A stretch of DNA of 64,000 nt from JAUZRW01 sp964549915 (GTDB lineage Bacteria > Chloroflexota > Anaerolineae > Aggregatilineales > Phototrophicaceae): assembly GCA_964549915.1 (NCBI GenBank), contig CAZJWX010000013.1:1-64000 (forward strand), in the 5' to 3' direction. Under the pieces are notes generated by a model. The model was not told where the DNA came from and searched no databases. It saw nothing but the letters and a program-made list of their open reading frames with translations. The first letter of the stretch is position 1. Every line of letters begins with the position of its first letter. Below are positions 7,418 to 14,287 of this stretch, piece after piece. A program made the position numbers and the translations under genes.

Positions 7418-9053
7418 TGAAATCCGTCACTCCTCGTTCCTTGTGCAGCTTTTCGAAGATGCGGGCGCGGCGCTTCACTTCGTCGTAAATGGCCTTGCGC
7501 TTGCGTGGCGGAATCCCGCGCCGAATAGCGATCACCTGCTCCAGCAGGTAGCTGTTCATATAACCGGGGAACTCAAACACATCCGTTTCCGGGTTCCAGC
7601 GGAACGCTTCCAGGAAGGAGAAGCTATCGCTGACCGGGTCGTAGCCGATGATCTCATTCACGCTGAGGACGCGACGGGCACGCTTGCCGTTTGCCAGCCT
7701 CACCGCAGATTGAATCACCGCCAGATTGAGGTTGTCGATGTATGTTTTGGGGATGTTGATCGGGTCACCGGTCAGGCGCTGAATTAATTTTTCCACGGAC
7801 GAAGCATGGAACGTGGACATCACGCCGTGCCCGGTCTGCATCGCCTGGAAGGCAACGACCGCTTCCACACTGCGGATTTCGCCGACGATGATGCGGTCCG
7901 GGCGTTGGCGCAGCGCCGCCTTCAGGAGTTCGAACATGCCGACCTCACTGCCCTTGCTGTCCCCTGCGCCGTGCCGGGTCGTCTCCTGGATCCAGTTCTT
8001 GTGTGGAACCTGGACTTCTGGCGTATCTTCGATGGTGACGATTTTCGCACTGGGCTTCAGGAATGTATTCAACGCGTTCAGCAGCGTCGTCTTGCCGGAA
8101 GCCGTCGCGCCGACGACGAAGAGATTCAGCTCTTCTTCCAGCATGAACGAGAGATATGACGCCATCATGTAGTTCAAGCTGCCGAACTCGATCAATTGCA
8201 AGACACTCAGCGGCTTACCACCGAATTTTCGGATGGTGAAGTTGCTCCCGCGCTTGGAGATTTCACTGCCGTAGACGATGTTGATACGCGAGCCATCGGG
8301 CAAGACTGCATCCACCAATGGGTTGCGCACCGTAACCGGATGCTTGATCCATTCGCCCAACCAGACAGCAAATTGGTCAACTTCTTCGTGTGTGCGGAAG
8401 ACAATGGACGACTGCACGCTACCAAAAATCTTGTGTTCGATGAAGATTGGCCCCACACCGCTGCAACTGATGTCCTCAATGTAGGGGTCATGGAGCAGCG
8501 GCTGTAATACACCCAGGCCAATTTTGTCGCGGATGATGCGATAGCGCAGCGCACGCAGTTCTTGTGGGGTGACGACCAATTTCGTGGAACGTTTACCCGG
8601 TGCAGGCGGATGAATGGTGCAGAGACGATCAATCAACGCCAACAGCAGCTTCTCTTTTTCTGCTTTGTCTTCAATCTGCCCGATTTGCTCGGCGAAGCTC
8701 ACCAGCCGCTCCTCAACCTTGGGTAGCAGGTGAGAGATATCCGTCGCAATGGTCGGCTCTACGCAGATGAAATGGTGACGAGCGCCGAGCTTATCTGGGA
8801 AAATGTGTGTGAAGAGACCGTCCTTGGTCGCATAAATCAGATGCGGATTATCCAGGTCACCCAGGCTGCGCGGCGGCTCATCATAATAATCCGGCACGCC
8901 GATCTCATGCAGCGGTATATGGCGCAGGTAGTCTTCCAGGTAGTCTGATTCTTTGCAGGCGCGTTTCAAGTCCCCGGAAAATTGCGCCTGAATTTTCGGC
9001 GTCAGGAAGTCCGTGTCCGGATCGAGCGGAAAAGGGAGAATATTGTGTGCCAT
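7368..9053 (-). CDS. arlI: Archaellum motor ATPase ArlI (type II/IV secretion ATPase family)
   Basis: Hexameric secretion-type ATPase predicted to power both filament assembly and rotation. A divergent N-terminal domain (about 1-200) precedes the RecA-like core. The Walker A motif is GATASGKT with Lys321 and Thr322. A Walker B/Glu motif (IIVGEIRS) and a conserved His-box-like segment (TGHGVMSTFHA) follow. At 561 residues it matches archaeal ArlI in size and in having a long N-terminal part. TadA and PilB relatives are possible on domain content alone, but the ArlH gene immediately upstream and ArlJ downstream decide the call. It follows arlH with a 6-base gap. Confidence 0.9.
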   Translation of the reverse strand: MAHNILPFPLDPDTDFLTPKIQAQFSGDLKRACKESDYLEDYLRHIPLHEIGVPDYYDEPPRSLGDLDNPHLIYATKDGLFTHIFPDKLGARHHFICVEPTIATDISHLLPKVEERLVSFAEQIGQIEDKAEKEKLLLALIDRLCTIHPPAPGKRSTKLVVTPQELRALRYRIIRDKIGLGVLQPLLHDPYIEDISCSGVGPIFIEHKIFGSVQSSIVFRTHEEVDQFAVWLGEWIKHPVTVRNPLVDAVLPDGSRINIVYGSEISKRGSNFTIRKFGGKPLSVLQLIEFGSLNYMMASYLSFMLEEELNLFVVGATASGKTTLLNALNTFLKPSAKIVTIEDTPEVQVPHKNWIQETTRHGAGDSKGSEVGMFELLKAALRQRPDRIIVGEIRSVEAVVAFQAMQTGHGVMSTFHASSVEKLIQRLTGDPINIPKTYIDNLNLAVIQSAVRLANGKRARRVLSVNEIIGYDPVSDSFSFLEAFRWNPETDVFEFPGYMNSYLLEQVIAIRRGIPPRKRKAIYDEVKRRARIFEKLHKERGVTDFNDFFQVLSEARKQNLF

Positions 9054-9059
9054 TGTGCC

Positions 9060-9818
9060 TCACCCTCTCGCTTTGCTAATCGGTATCACGCGCATACCCC
9101 AGCCCGGCTCCACCTCAAAGCCAACGATGGCACCCGTCACGCTGGCCGCACCGCGAATCTTCACAACTTTGAGCATCTTCACCATACGCTGCCCATCCGC
9201 CTCAGAGAGCAGGACAAGGTTGGCATCGCAAATCGAACGCAGACGATCCAGGTAGGAAGCCACTGGCCCACCAGGATGGACGGTCACGATCACGGTCTTA
9301 CCGGTGTCGCAGAGTTGTTTGGCTTCCTCGAAGAAGCTGAGAATAGCAGAGGAGTCTGATGGGGTCGTCATGGCAGAAGTCAGCGAGTCTATGACGATGA
9401 CATCTGCACGCACTTCTTTTTGCATTGCGCGGAAGAGACGCACCGTCGCATCCTTGCCGATTTTGGAAAACTCGACGGGATAAACACGCATACGCCGCAT
9501 CAGCAAAAAATCGAGGATGTCCATATCAATGCTGGACATCTGCGGGACAATGCTGCGCACGGTGCTCTCACTGGTGAAGAGTGAAACCCGGTAGCCATCT
9601 TTGAGCGCGCCGTACATGACCTGCTGGGACAGCACCGACTTACCGCTGCCAGAACCGCCTTCAATCAGCACCAGCGAACCGCTCGGCAGCCCGCCCCCCA
9701 TGCGGCTGTCCAATTCCACATTGCCAGAGGAGATGATCGGGCGCGTCTTCTTCTGTGAGGTTGTGGTCTCTTGCTCTCCCTGGTACACGCTGCGTTCTCC
9801 CTTTTTTATGGAACTCAA
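9060..9818 (-). CDS. arlH: Archaellum RecA/KaiC-like ATP-binding protein ArlH
   Basis: Predicted ATP-binding regulator of the archaellum motor, which in archaea binds ArlI and ArlJ and controls the switch between assembly and rotation. The 252 residues form a single KaiC/RecA-type domain. The Walker A is GGSGSGKS (Lys60, Ser61). The Walker B is VIVIDSLTS with Asp144. The sequence between them carries the SESTVRSI-type stretch seen in ArlH proteins. No bacterial pilus system uses such a protein, so this gene is the strongest single marker that the cluster is an archaellum. It starts in a four-base overlap with the arlF-like gene and precedes arlI by 6 bases. Confidence 0.92.
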   Translation of the reverse strand: MSSIKKGERSVYQGEQETTTSQKKTRPIISSGNVELDSRMGGGLPSGSLVLIEGGSGSGKSVLSQQVMYGALKDGYRVSLFTSESTVRSIVPQMSSIDMDILDFLLMRRMRVYPVEFSKIGKDATVRLFRAMQKEVRADVIVIDSLTSAMTTPSDSSAILSFFEEAKQLCDTGKTVIVTVHPGGPVASYLDRLRSICDANLVLLSEADGQRMVKMLKVVKIRGAASVTGAIVGFEVEPGWGMRVIPISKARG

Positions 9819-10636
9819 TTCACCGTGATTGTGAATGTGAAGGGGCCGATCGTGTCTTCACCATCCGTTATCGTGAAAGAGAAGTTATCATCCCCGCTAC
9901 CCGTATGCGTATAGAGCAGCAGCCCCTCATCAATCTCAGCCTGGGTAAAGCGATCACCCAGGCTCAGCATCCCTTGCGCAGGTGGGTTATCCACCACAAA
10001 GTGCACTTCATCCGCGGGCTGGTCAGCGTCTGCGGCCCGAAGCAGGGACGACGTAATCGGCTCAGTCGTCAGTTGCGCTATAGTCAACGGGGCATTGGTC
10101 ACCAGTTCGGGAGGGATATTGCGGATCTCCATGACGCTGCCCCCAACTCCCGCTTCCGTAATGATGACGGCCTGCAAGACCTGCCCCGCCCCCACGTCTG
10201 CTGCAAGGTGCAAATTGAGGACGGCTTGTTCGCCGGGGTTCCAGATAGCAGGTTCGATCACCTCCGGCTGTCCTGCCTGATAATTGACGTACAGCCCCTG
10301 CAATTCCCAGCCCGGCGCGCTCGATGATTGCGGGATCCAGCCCAGGTGCATTTGCGGCGTCAGCGAGTCATCCATGTACTGCACGATCACATCCCACTGA
10401 TCGTAGGCCAGCACATCTTCGCTGCCGATGTTCTCCAGAATCACCTGTGCCCCATCCTCCGTGAATTCCAGGTGCAGCGGCGCAATGCGGGTATTCAACT
10501 GCCCCTGTAAGTGAAGCTGCATTTCCTGGCGGCTCTCTGCCAGCGAGAGCTGCATCGCCAGTTGGTCACCGCTGAGCGTGAAAACAGCAAATAGGATCAA
10601 GAACAGGACGATGATGCCGGAGAGAACATTTTCCAT
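9815..10636 (-). CDS. ArlF-like stator protein with added cadherin-like (CSPG) domain
   Basis: Predicted single-span protein facing outwards. A membrane segment (about 5-21) is followed by a helix and a beta-sandwich region (about 48-175) with the ENIGSED turn typical of ArlF/ArlG outer domains. Residues about 183-273 form a CSPG/cadherin-like repeat, shown by the DADQPADEV, NPPAQGML, YTHTG and FTITDG blocks. Archaeal ArlF is roughly 150 residues and binds the S-layer; the extra domain makes this protein nearly twice that length. I assign F rather than G because the N-terminal part resembles ArlF more, but the two families are related and the call is tentative. A two-base gap separates it from the arlG-like gene. 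Confidence 0.68.
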   Translation of the reverse strand: MENVLSGIIVLFLILFAVFTLSGDQLAMQLSLAESRQEMQLHLQGQLNTRIAPLHLEFTEDGAQVILENIGSEDVLAYDQWDVIVQYMDDSLTPQMHLGWIPQSSSAPGWELQGLYVNYQAGQPEVIEPAIWNPGEQAVLNLHLAADVGAGQVLQAVIITEAGVGGSVMEIRNIPPELVTNAPLTIAQLTTEPITSSLLRAADADQPADEVHFVVDNPPAQGMLSLGDRFTQAEIDEGLLLYTHTGSGDDNFSFTITDGEDTIGPFTFTITVN

Positions 10637-10638
10637 AA

Positions 10639-11148
10639 TTACATGCTCACGATTTCGTCGTCACTCGTTCCGTTGGGCGCTGTAATCCGGAAGAAGTAGC
10701 GACCCGCAGGCTGCGCTGCGCTGTAATGAATGGTGATGCGCAGCGTGGCGGAAGGAACCCATTGAGTCGCATTTTCCAGCGTCCATGTCCAGTACGGGTA
10801 ACTGCCCCCGGCGTCACTCTGGTGTGGGATACGCACGAAATTGCCTTCACGCCCGTAGAAGACATCCATCTCGTCCAGGGCTGTGAAGCGCGTCAGTCCC
10901 GTATTCTTGACCCAGGCGAAAATTTCGAACTGCCCGTTGCCGTTGGTATCTTGCCAACCGGAAGTTGTCATTTCACCCACGACATGAATGATCTCAAGCT
11001 GGCTGCGAAGCTGCTCTTCAGAATGTGCCGCCATGCTCTGCAACGCATCACTGCCTTCAACAACCGCCGGAAACGCTGCGTTGAAGAGCACCAGCGCCGT
11101 CGCCATGCTGATGATGATGAGCAGCGCTGTGGTGATCGTCTTATCCAT
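10639..11148 (-). CDS. ArlG-like archaellum stator protein
   Basis: A 169-residue protein with a pilin-like hydrophobic N-terminus (about 8-30) and an outer beta-rich domain. The block IFAWVKNTG followed by DEMDVFYG matches the conserved core of archaeal ArlG proteins. ArlG forms filaments that, capped by ArlF, tether the rotor to the cell surface. I start the gene at the ATG at 11148 because AAGGGG lies 7 bases upstream and the coding start overlaps the arlD/E-like stop by 8 bases. A longer reading from 11181 lacks any ribosome site. Swapping of F and G names with the next gene cannot be ruled out without alignment. Confidence 0.7.
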   Translation of the reverse strand: MDKTITTALLIIISMATALVLFNAAFPAVVEGSDALQSMAAHSEEQLRSQLEIIHVVGEMTTSGWQDTNGNGQFEIFAWVKNTGLTRFTALDEMDVFYGREGNFVRIPHQSDAGGSYPYWTWTLENATQWVPSATLRITIHYSAAQPAGRYFFRITAPNGTSDDEIVSM

Positions 11149-11779
11149 GCTTGCGCCCCTTGGAACGTCCCATGCCAGCATTGCTGACGCCAGCGATCAA
11201 CCGCAGAATGAGATTCTGCTCTTCTGGCTCCTCTTGCTGAGTCTGTTCAGTCGGTGGCTCTTGCTGCTTTTTGTCATACAGCGAGACGAACTGCATCAGA
11301 GCTGTACCCATCTCTTTGCTCATCCGCCCCTTGCTCATATGCAACCGGATCAGCTTGCGCGTCTTGGCAATACCCATCGACTTGAGTTTGTGTAGCACCC
11401 AGGCTTCCATCCGGTCGAGTTCTTCCCAGTCAACCCCGGTGAATTCCGGCATTGCAGCGTTCTTGGATGCCGAACCTGTGTACTCCGTGATCGAGACGAC
11501 CTTGTTGGCCTTCACTGGATTGGGTTGCTGAGGGCGATTCTGCTCTGGCTGGCGTTCGCGCGGGGCTTCCCGCTTCGGGCGGCTCAACTGCGTCGGGCGC
11601 TCATTGGGACTGAGTGCCTCGTCCTCCTCGTCTTCTTCTGGCGGCTGATGGGCGCTTCGTAAGGAGGAATGAGTGCGATTGAGCATCTTCTCCTGAATGT
11701 CCAGCAGCGTTTCCTGAACCTGGTGCTTCAGGATTTCTACTTCCTGCTCTAGTTGTTCGACCCGGCGCTCAAGTTCCAT
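11141..11779 (-). CDS. ArlD/E-like cytoplasmic archaellum protein
   Basis: Soluble protein of 212 residues. A coiled coil (about 1-35) is followed by an acidic then Pro/Gln/Arg-rich linker (about 45-95) and a small helical domain (about 114-170). That domain matches the pattern of archaeal ArlD/ArlE domains: VDWEELDRMEAWV, then MGIAKTRK, then a GRMSKE segment where archaeal proteins carry a W-I-S-E-type helix start. ArlC/D/E form a cytoplasmic ring under the motor and receive chemotaxis signals in euryarchaea. The position directly after arlB agrees. GAGG lies just upstream of the ATG. The domain match is moderate, so family membership should be treated as likely rather than proven. Confidence 0.65.
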   Translation of the reverse strand: MELERRVEQLEQEVEILKHQVQETLLDIQEKMLNRTHSSLRSAHQPPEEDEEDEALSPNERPTQLSRPKREAPRERQPEQNRPQQPNPVKANKVVSITEYTGSASKNAAMPEFTGVDWEELDRMEAWVLHKLKSMGIAKTRKLIRLHMSKGRMSKEMGTALMQFVSLYDKKQQEPPTEQTQQEEPEEQNLILRLIAGVSNAGMGRSKGRKHG

Positions 11780-11913
11780 GTTTCCTCACCTTACGTGCAA
11801 TTCTGACTACAGCGGAGTATTTCAAGAGAAGCGGTAGAAGCGATAAAGAGGGTGAGGGGCAGCCGCTAGCACAAGCTGCGACGGCTTCCCCTGGCACCCA
11901 CGGCGGATATTCA

Positions 11914-12489
11914 CTAGCGCAAGTCCATCACGGCTTCGATGGTGGCCGGGGTGGTGCGGTTAATCGTGAAGACTGCGCCATTTTCCGGCTTCACTTCGAT
12001 GGTGAATTCAGTGTTGGCGCCCAACGGCGTACCCAGACCCGTCAGGTCAACCGTGATTTCGGCCACTTCGCCTTCTTCCAGGAGGGCGTCGCCATCATTG
12101 CTGCCGACCCAGTCCACGGCCCAGGGAACTTCGTTCACGAACTGACCCGCATCGTAGTAGCCGATGATGACCGTGTTATCGGGAGCAGCGGTGAAGTCCA
12201 CCGGATCACCACCACCGACCATCGAGACGGTGAACGTTACATTCTCAACATTACCGGAAGCACCCGCATCCTGCCCGATGACAGTGCCGCGAATTGCCAT
12301 GGAGGACTGCACACCTTCCAGGCCGCTGTAGATAGCTTCTTCACCGCGTTCCGTCGAGGCGGTACCGGCAGAGAGAATGGTGAAAGCGAAAACGGAAGCA
12401 ACAACAATGAATGCGATGAGGATGATGGCGGTTTCCAGCGCGGTCTGACCACTTTCATCACGGCGCAGGTTGAAACGGGTATTGAACAT
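11914..12489 (-). CDS. arlB: Archaellin, major archaellum filament subunit
   Basis: Predicted filament subunit of the archaellum. The 191-residue precursor has a class III signal peptide: basic RR at 9-10, probable cleavage after Gly14, then a hydrophobic helix (about 19-40). Glu lies at mature position 5, as in type IV pilins. The start of the globular part, with STERGEEAIYSGLE and then GTVIG, closely resembles methanogen-type archaellins, as does the all-beta remainder. It has a strong ribosome site (AAGGAG, 6 bases from the ATG) and stands first in the operon. A 134-base gap containing an imperfect hairpin (about 11861-11886) follows, which could let arlB be made in excess. Only one archaellin gene is present. 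Confidence 0.92.
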   Translation of the reverse strand: MFNTRFNLRRDESGQTALETAIILIAFIVVASVFAFTILSAGTASTERGEEAIYSGLEGVQSSMAIRGTVIGQDAGASGNVENVTFTVSMVGGGDPVDFTAAPDNTVIIGYYDAGQFVNEVPWAVDWVGSNDGDALLEEGEVAEITVDLTGLGTPLGANTEFTIEVKPENGAVFTINRTTPATIEAVMDLR

Positions 12490-12510
12490 GGTGTACTCCT
12501 TAGGTTTGTG

Positions 12511-12540
12511 TTGATTGAACGTTATTGTTCACTGCATCAA
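12511..12540 (-). promoter_or_regulatory. Possible 5' stem-loop of the arlB messenger
   Basis: On the minus strand TGAAC pairs with GTTCA across a six-base loop, extended by an outer TTGA/TCAA pair beyond an unpaired stretch. The element lies just upstream of the arlB ribosome site and begins close to the transcript start predicted from the promoter at 12545-12574. A hairpin at the 5' end can protect a highly expressed messenger, but this role is inferred. Confidence 0.35.
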
Positions 12541-12544
12541 CCAC

Positions 12545-12574
12545 ATTGTATACATGTTTCCCCAACTCAGTTAA
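12545..12574 (-). promoter_or_regulatory. Candidate sigma-70-type promoter of the archaellum operon
   Basis: Reading the minus strand, TTAACT (12574-12569) and TACAAT (12550-12545) are separated by 18 bases. The -10 box matches the consensus at five of six positions and the -35 at four. The start of transcription would fall near 12538, about 50 bases before the arlB ATG. The surrounding sequence is A+T-rich. Confidence 0.45.
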
Positions 12575-12678
12575 TTAAGAGTTGTTCTGTGTACTCCCAT
12601 TAAGCAACTTCTGATACTTGTCACAATCCATTTGTGATATTCGGTAACAATTCGCGAAAAACGGTTAAATTTGTGCAA

Positions 12679-12714
12679 GAAAACGCCTGTTTTTCGCATA
12701 AAAACGGCGTTTTC
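12679..12714. repeat. Long nested inverted repeat upstream of arlB
   Basis: GAAAACGCC (12679-12687) pairs with GGCGTTTTC (12706-12714). Inside it GTTTTT (12689-12694) pairs with AAAAAC (12700-12705), leaving a five-base loop and one bulged base. The 15-bp stem could insulate the archaellum operon from read-through of the thioredoxin reductase gene or bind a regulator. The 388-base gap 12490-12877 otherwise holds only the promoter, the leader hairpin and the terminator listed here. Confidence 0.5.
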
Positions 12715-12813
12715 CTTTCTTTTCATTACGCGCTTGCCGGGCATATTTTCCAGCCTGGCATAACAAGATTCTTATATCACATTGCGCAACATTAAGCAGT
12801 TGTGTCACAAAAC

Positions 12814-12848
12814 AAAAACGGGAGACCCGATTTGAGCCTCCCGTTTTT
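12814..12848 (-). terminator. Rho-independent terminator of the glutaredoxin-thioredoxin reductase gene
   Basis: A perfect 11-bp inverted repeat, AAAAACGGGAG (12814-12824) and CTCCCGTTTTT (12838-12848), starts 29 bases after the minus-strand stop at 12878. On the minus strand the stem ends in a T run followed by GTTTT, a classic intrinsic terminator. Confidence 0.85.
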
Positions 12849-12877
12849 AGGATGTTACGCGCTGTCCGCTTGCGAAT

Positions 12878-14125
12878 TTAGCCCTGCGGAACGAGCGTCT
12901 CTTCGCGTTCAATCTGATTTACAGATTTCACATCGCCAAGGGATTGCAGGTATTGGCGCATCATCAAGGCCGCCGTTGCCCCTTCACCTGCGGCAGACAC
13001 AGCCTGTTTGGTGCTACCGACGCGCACATCCCCTGCCGCAAAGACACCCGGCATGCTGGTCTGCAACGTCATGTCCGTCTGAATGAAGCCCCAGCGATCC
13101 CGCTCAATCGTCTCTGGCAGGAAGCTAGTATTGGGCACCAATCCGATGAAGACGAAAACCCCATCCGCATGCCAGGTCTCAATTTCGCCCGTCGCACGAT
13201 CTTCCACCGCAAGCCCTGCGAACGCGCCATCTTCGACCAGGAATTCCCGCACAGCCCGGTTCGTATGGACGCTGATGTCATCGCGTGCAGCGACCTTCTC
13301 CTGGTAAATCTGACTGGCCTTGACTTCCGGCATGAATTCGACGATACGCACTGTATCTGCAAATTGATCCGCCAGAAACAGCCCTTCTTCAAATCCACTG
13401 TTGCCACCACCGACTACGATCACGTCCTTATTCTGGTAGAAAGCGCCGTCACAGGTGGCGCAGAAGTGGACGCTGCGGCCAATCAACGCCTCTTCCCCCG
13501 GAACATTCAGGCGCTTATAGCGACTGCCTGTCGCAATCAATGCGGTGCGTCCGACGAAATTGCGCCCACTCGCCGATTTGACTACGATATACTGCCCCTC
13601 ACGCACGACATTGACGATCTCTTCCCCATAGACCAGATCAACGCCGAAACGCTCCGCCTGTTCAGTCAATCGCTCGGCAAAAGCAGCGCCAGAGATGCCC
13701 TCGGGGAAGCCGGGGAAATTGTCCAGCACCTGGGTGATGGCCACCTGCCCACCCATACCAGACTTATCCAGGACAAGTGTCTTCAATCCTTCACGCGCCG
13801 TGTAAATGGCGGATGTCAGCCCTGCTGGGCCACCGCCGATGACAATCACGTCATGATAGGTGTCCTGTTGCTGGTCAACCGTCACGCCGTCCACGTGCGC
13901 AGCCAGTTCGGCGTTGGATGGTTCGACCAGAACGGTGCCATCGGGGAACAATATTGTCGGGATGCTGCGATTGCCATTGTTGAGCGATTCCACAATTGCA
14001 ATGGCTTGTTCGTTGTCTGTGATGTCAATCCATTCGTAGGGAACGCGATTCTCGCCGAAGAATTGCTTGGCTCGGCGGCAATCAGGGCACCACGTAGCAC
14101 CGTATACTTTAATTGAGTCTGCCAT
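12878..14125 (-). CDS. Glutaredoxin-like/thioredoxin reductase fusion
   Basis: Predicted self-contained disulfide reductase. Residues 1-80 form a mycoredoxin/glutaredoxin-like domain with the redox motif TWCPDC (Cys13, Cys16). From about residue 90 a complete thioredoxin reductase follows: the FAD-binding GGGPAG motif, the redox-active CATC motif and the NADPH-binding GGGNSG motif. Electrons could pass from NADPH through FAD and CATC to the fused glutaredoxin domain. I start at the ATG at 14125 (415 residues), which has AGGAAGG 6 bases upstream; the longer reading from 14179 has no ribosome site and adds unlikely sequence. Its terminator is at 12814-12848. Thioredoxin itself is not encoded nearby. 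Confidence 0.9.
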   Translation of the reverse strand: MADSIKVYGATWCPDCRRAKQFFGENRVPYEWIDITDNEQAIAIVESLNNGNRSIPTILFPDGTVLVEPSNAELAAHVDGVTVDQQQDTYHDVIVIGGGPAGLTSAIYTAREGLKTLVLDKSGMGGQVAITQVLDNFPGFPEGISGAAFAERLTEQAERFGVDLVYGEEIVNVVREGQYIVVKSASGRNFVGRTALIATGSRYKRLNVPGEEALIGRSVHFCATCDGAFYQNKDVIVVGGGNSGFEEGLFLADQFADTVRIVEFMPEVKASQIYQEKVAARDDISVHTNRAVREFLVEDGAFAGLAVEDRATGEIETWHADGVFVFIGLVPNTSFLPETIERDRWGFIQTDMTLQTSMPGVFAAGDVRVGSTKQAVSAAGEGATAALMMRQYLQSLGDVKSVNQIEREETLVPQG

Positions 14126-14287
14126 TAAATACCTTCCTCTGTTTAGCTCCTTCACAGTGCATACCCCCCTGACGCGCAATTAGCGACAGAACATACGAAT
14201 TTGCTTTCGGATCCCATAAGCGAAGCGCACAAAGCCAAGGTTACAGGTGCACAAATATCTCAGGAGCGTTATAGTTAGAGACATTCA

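Larger units (their letters stand above)
3132..12489 (-). other. Archaellum gene cluster in a bacterial genome
   Basis: Eleven genes run in one direction with gaps of 0-33 bases or overlaps, apart from a 134-base gap after the first. In order of transcription they are arlB, arlD/E-like, arlG-like, arlF-like, arlH, arlI, arlJ, a small acidic membrane protein, a prepilin peptidase, a pilN-like gene and a pilO-like gene with an SH3 domain. The arlB-D/E-G-F-H-I-J part closely resembles euryarchaeal archaellum operons, with the arlG-like and arlF-like genes in swapped order. No pilQ secretin, pilM, pilT or bacterial flagellar gene is present. The last four genes are bacterial-style additions. Confidence 0.88.

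Noticed and set aside
3132..12489. Reading the cluster as a Tad, type IV pilus or type II secretion system
   Set aside because: Single-domain KaiC-like ArlH, ArlF/G-type proteins, an archaellin and the ArlD/E-like protein are not found in those systems, and secretin, PilM and PilT genes are missing.
12944..14116. Plus-strand open frame of 390 residues
   Set aside because: Antisense to the well-supported thioredoxin reductase fusion.
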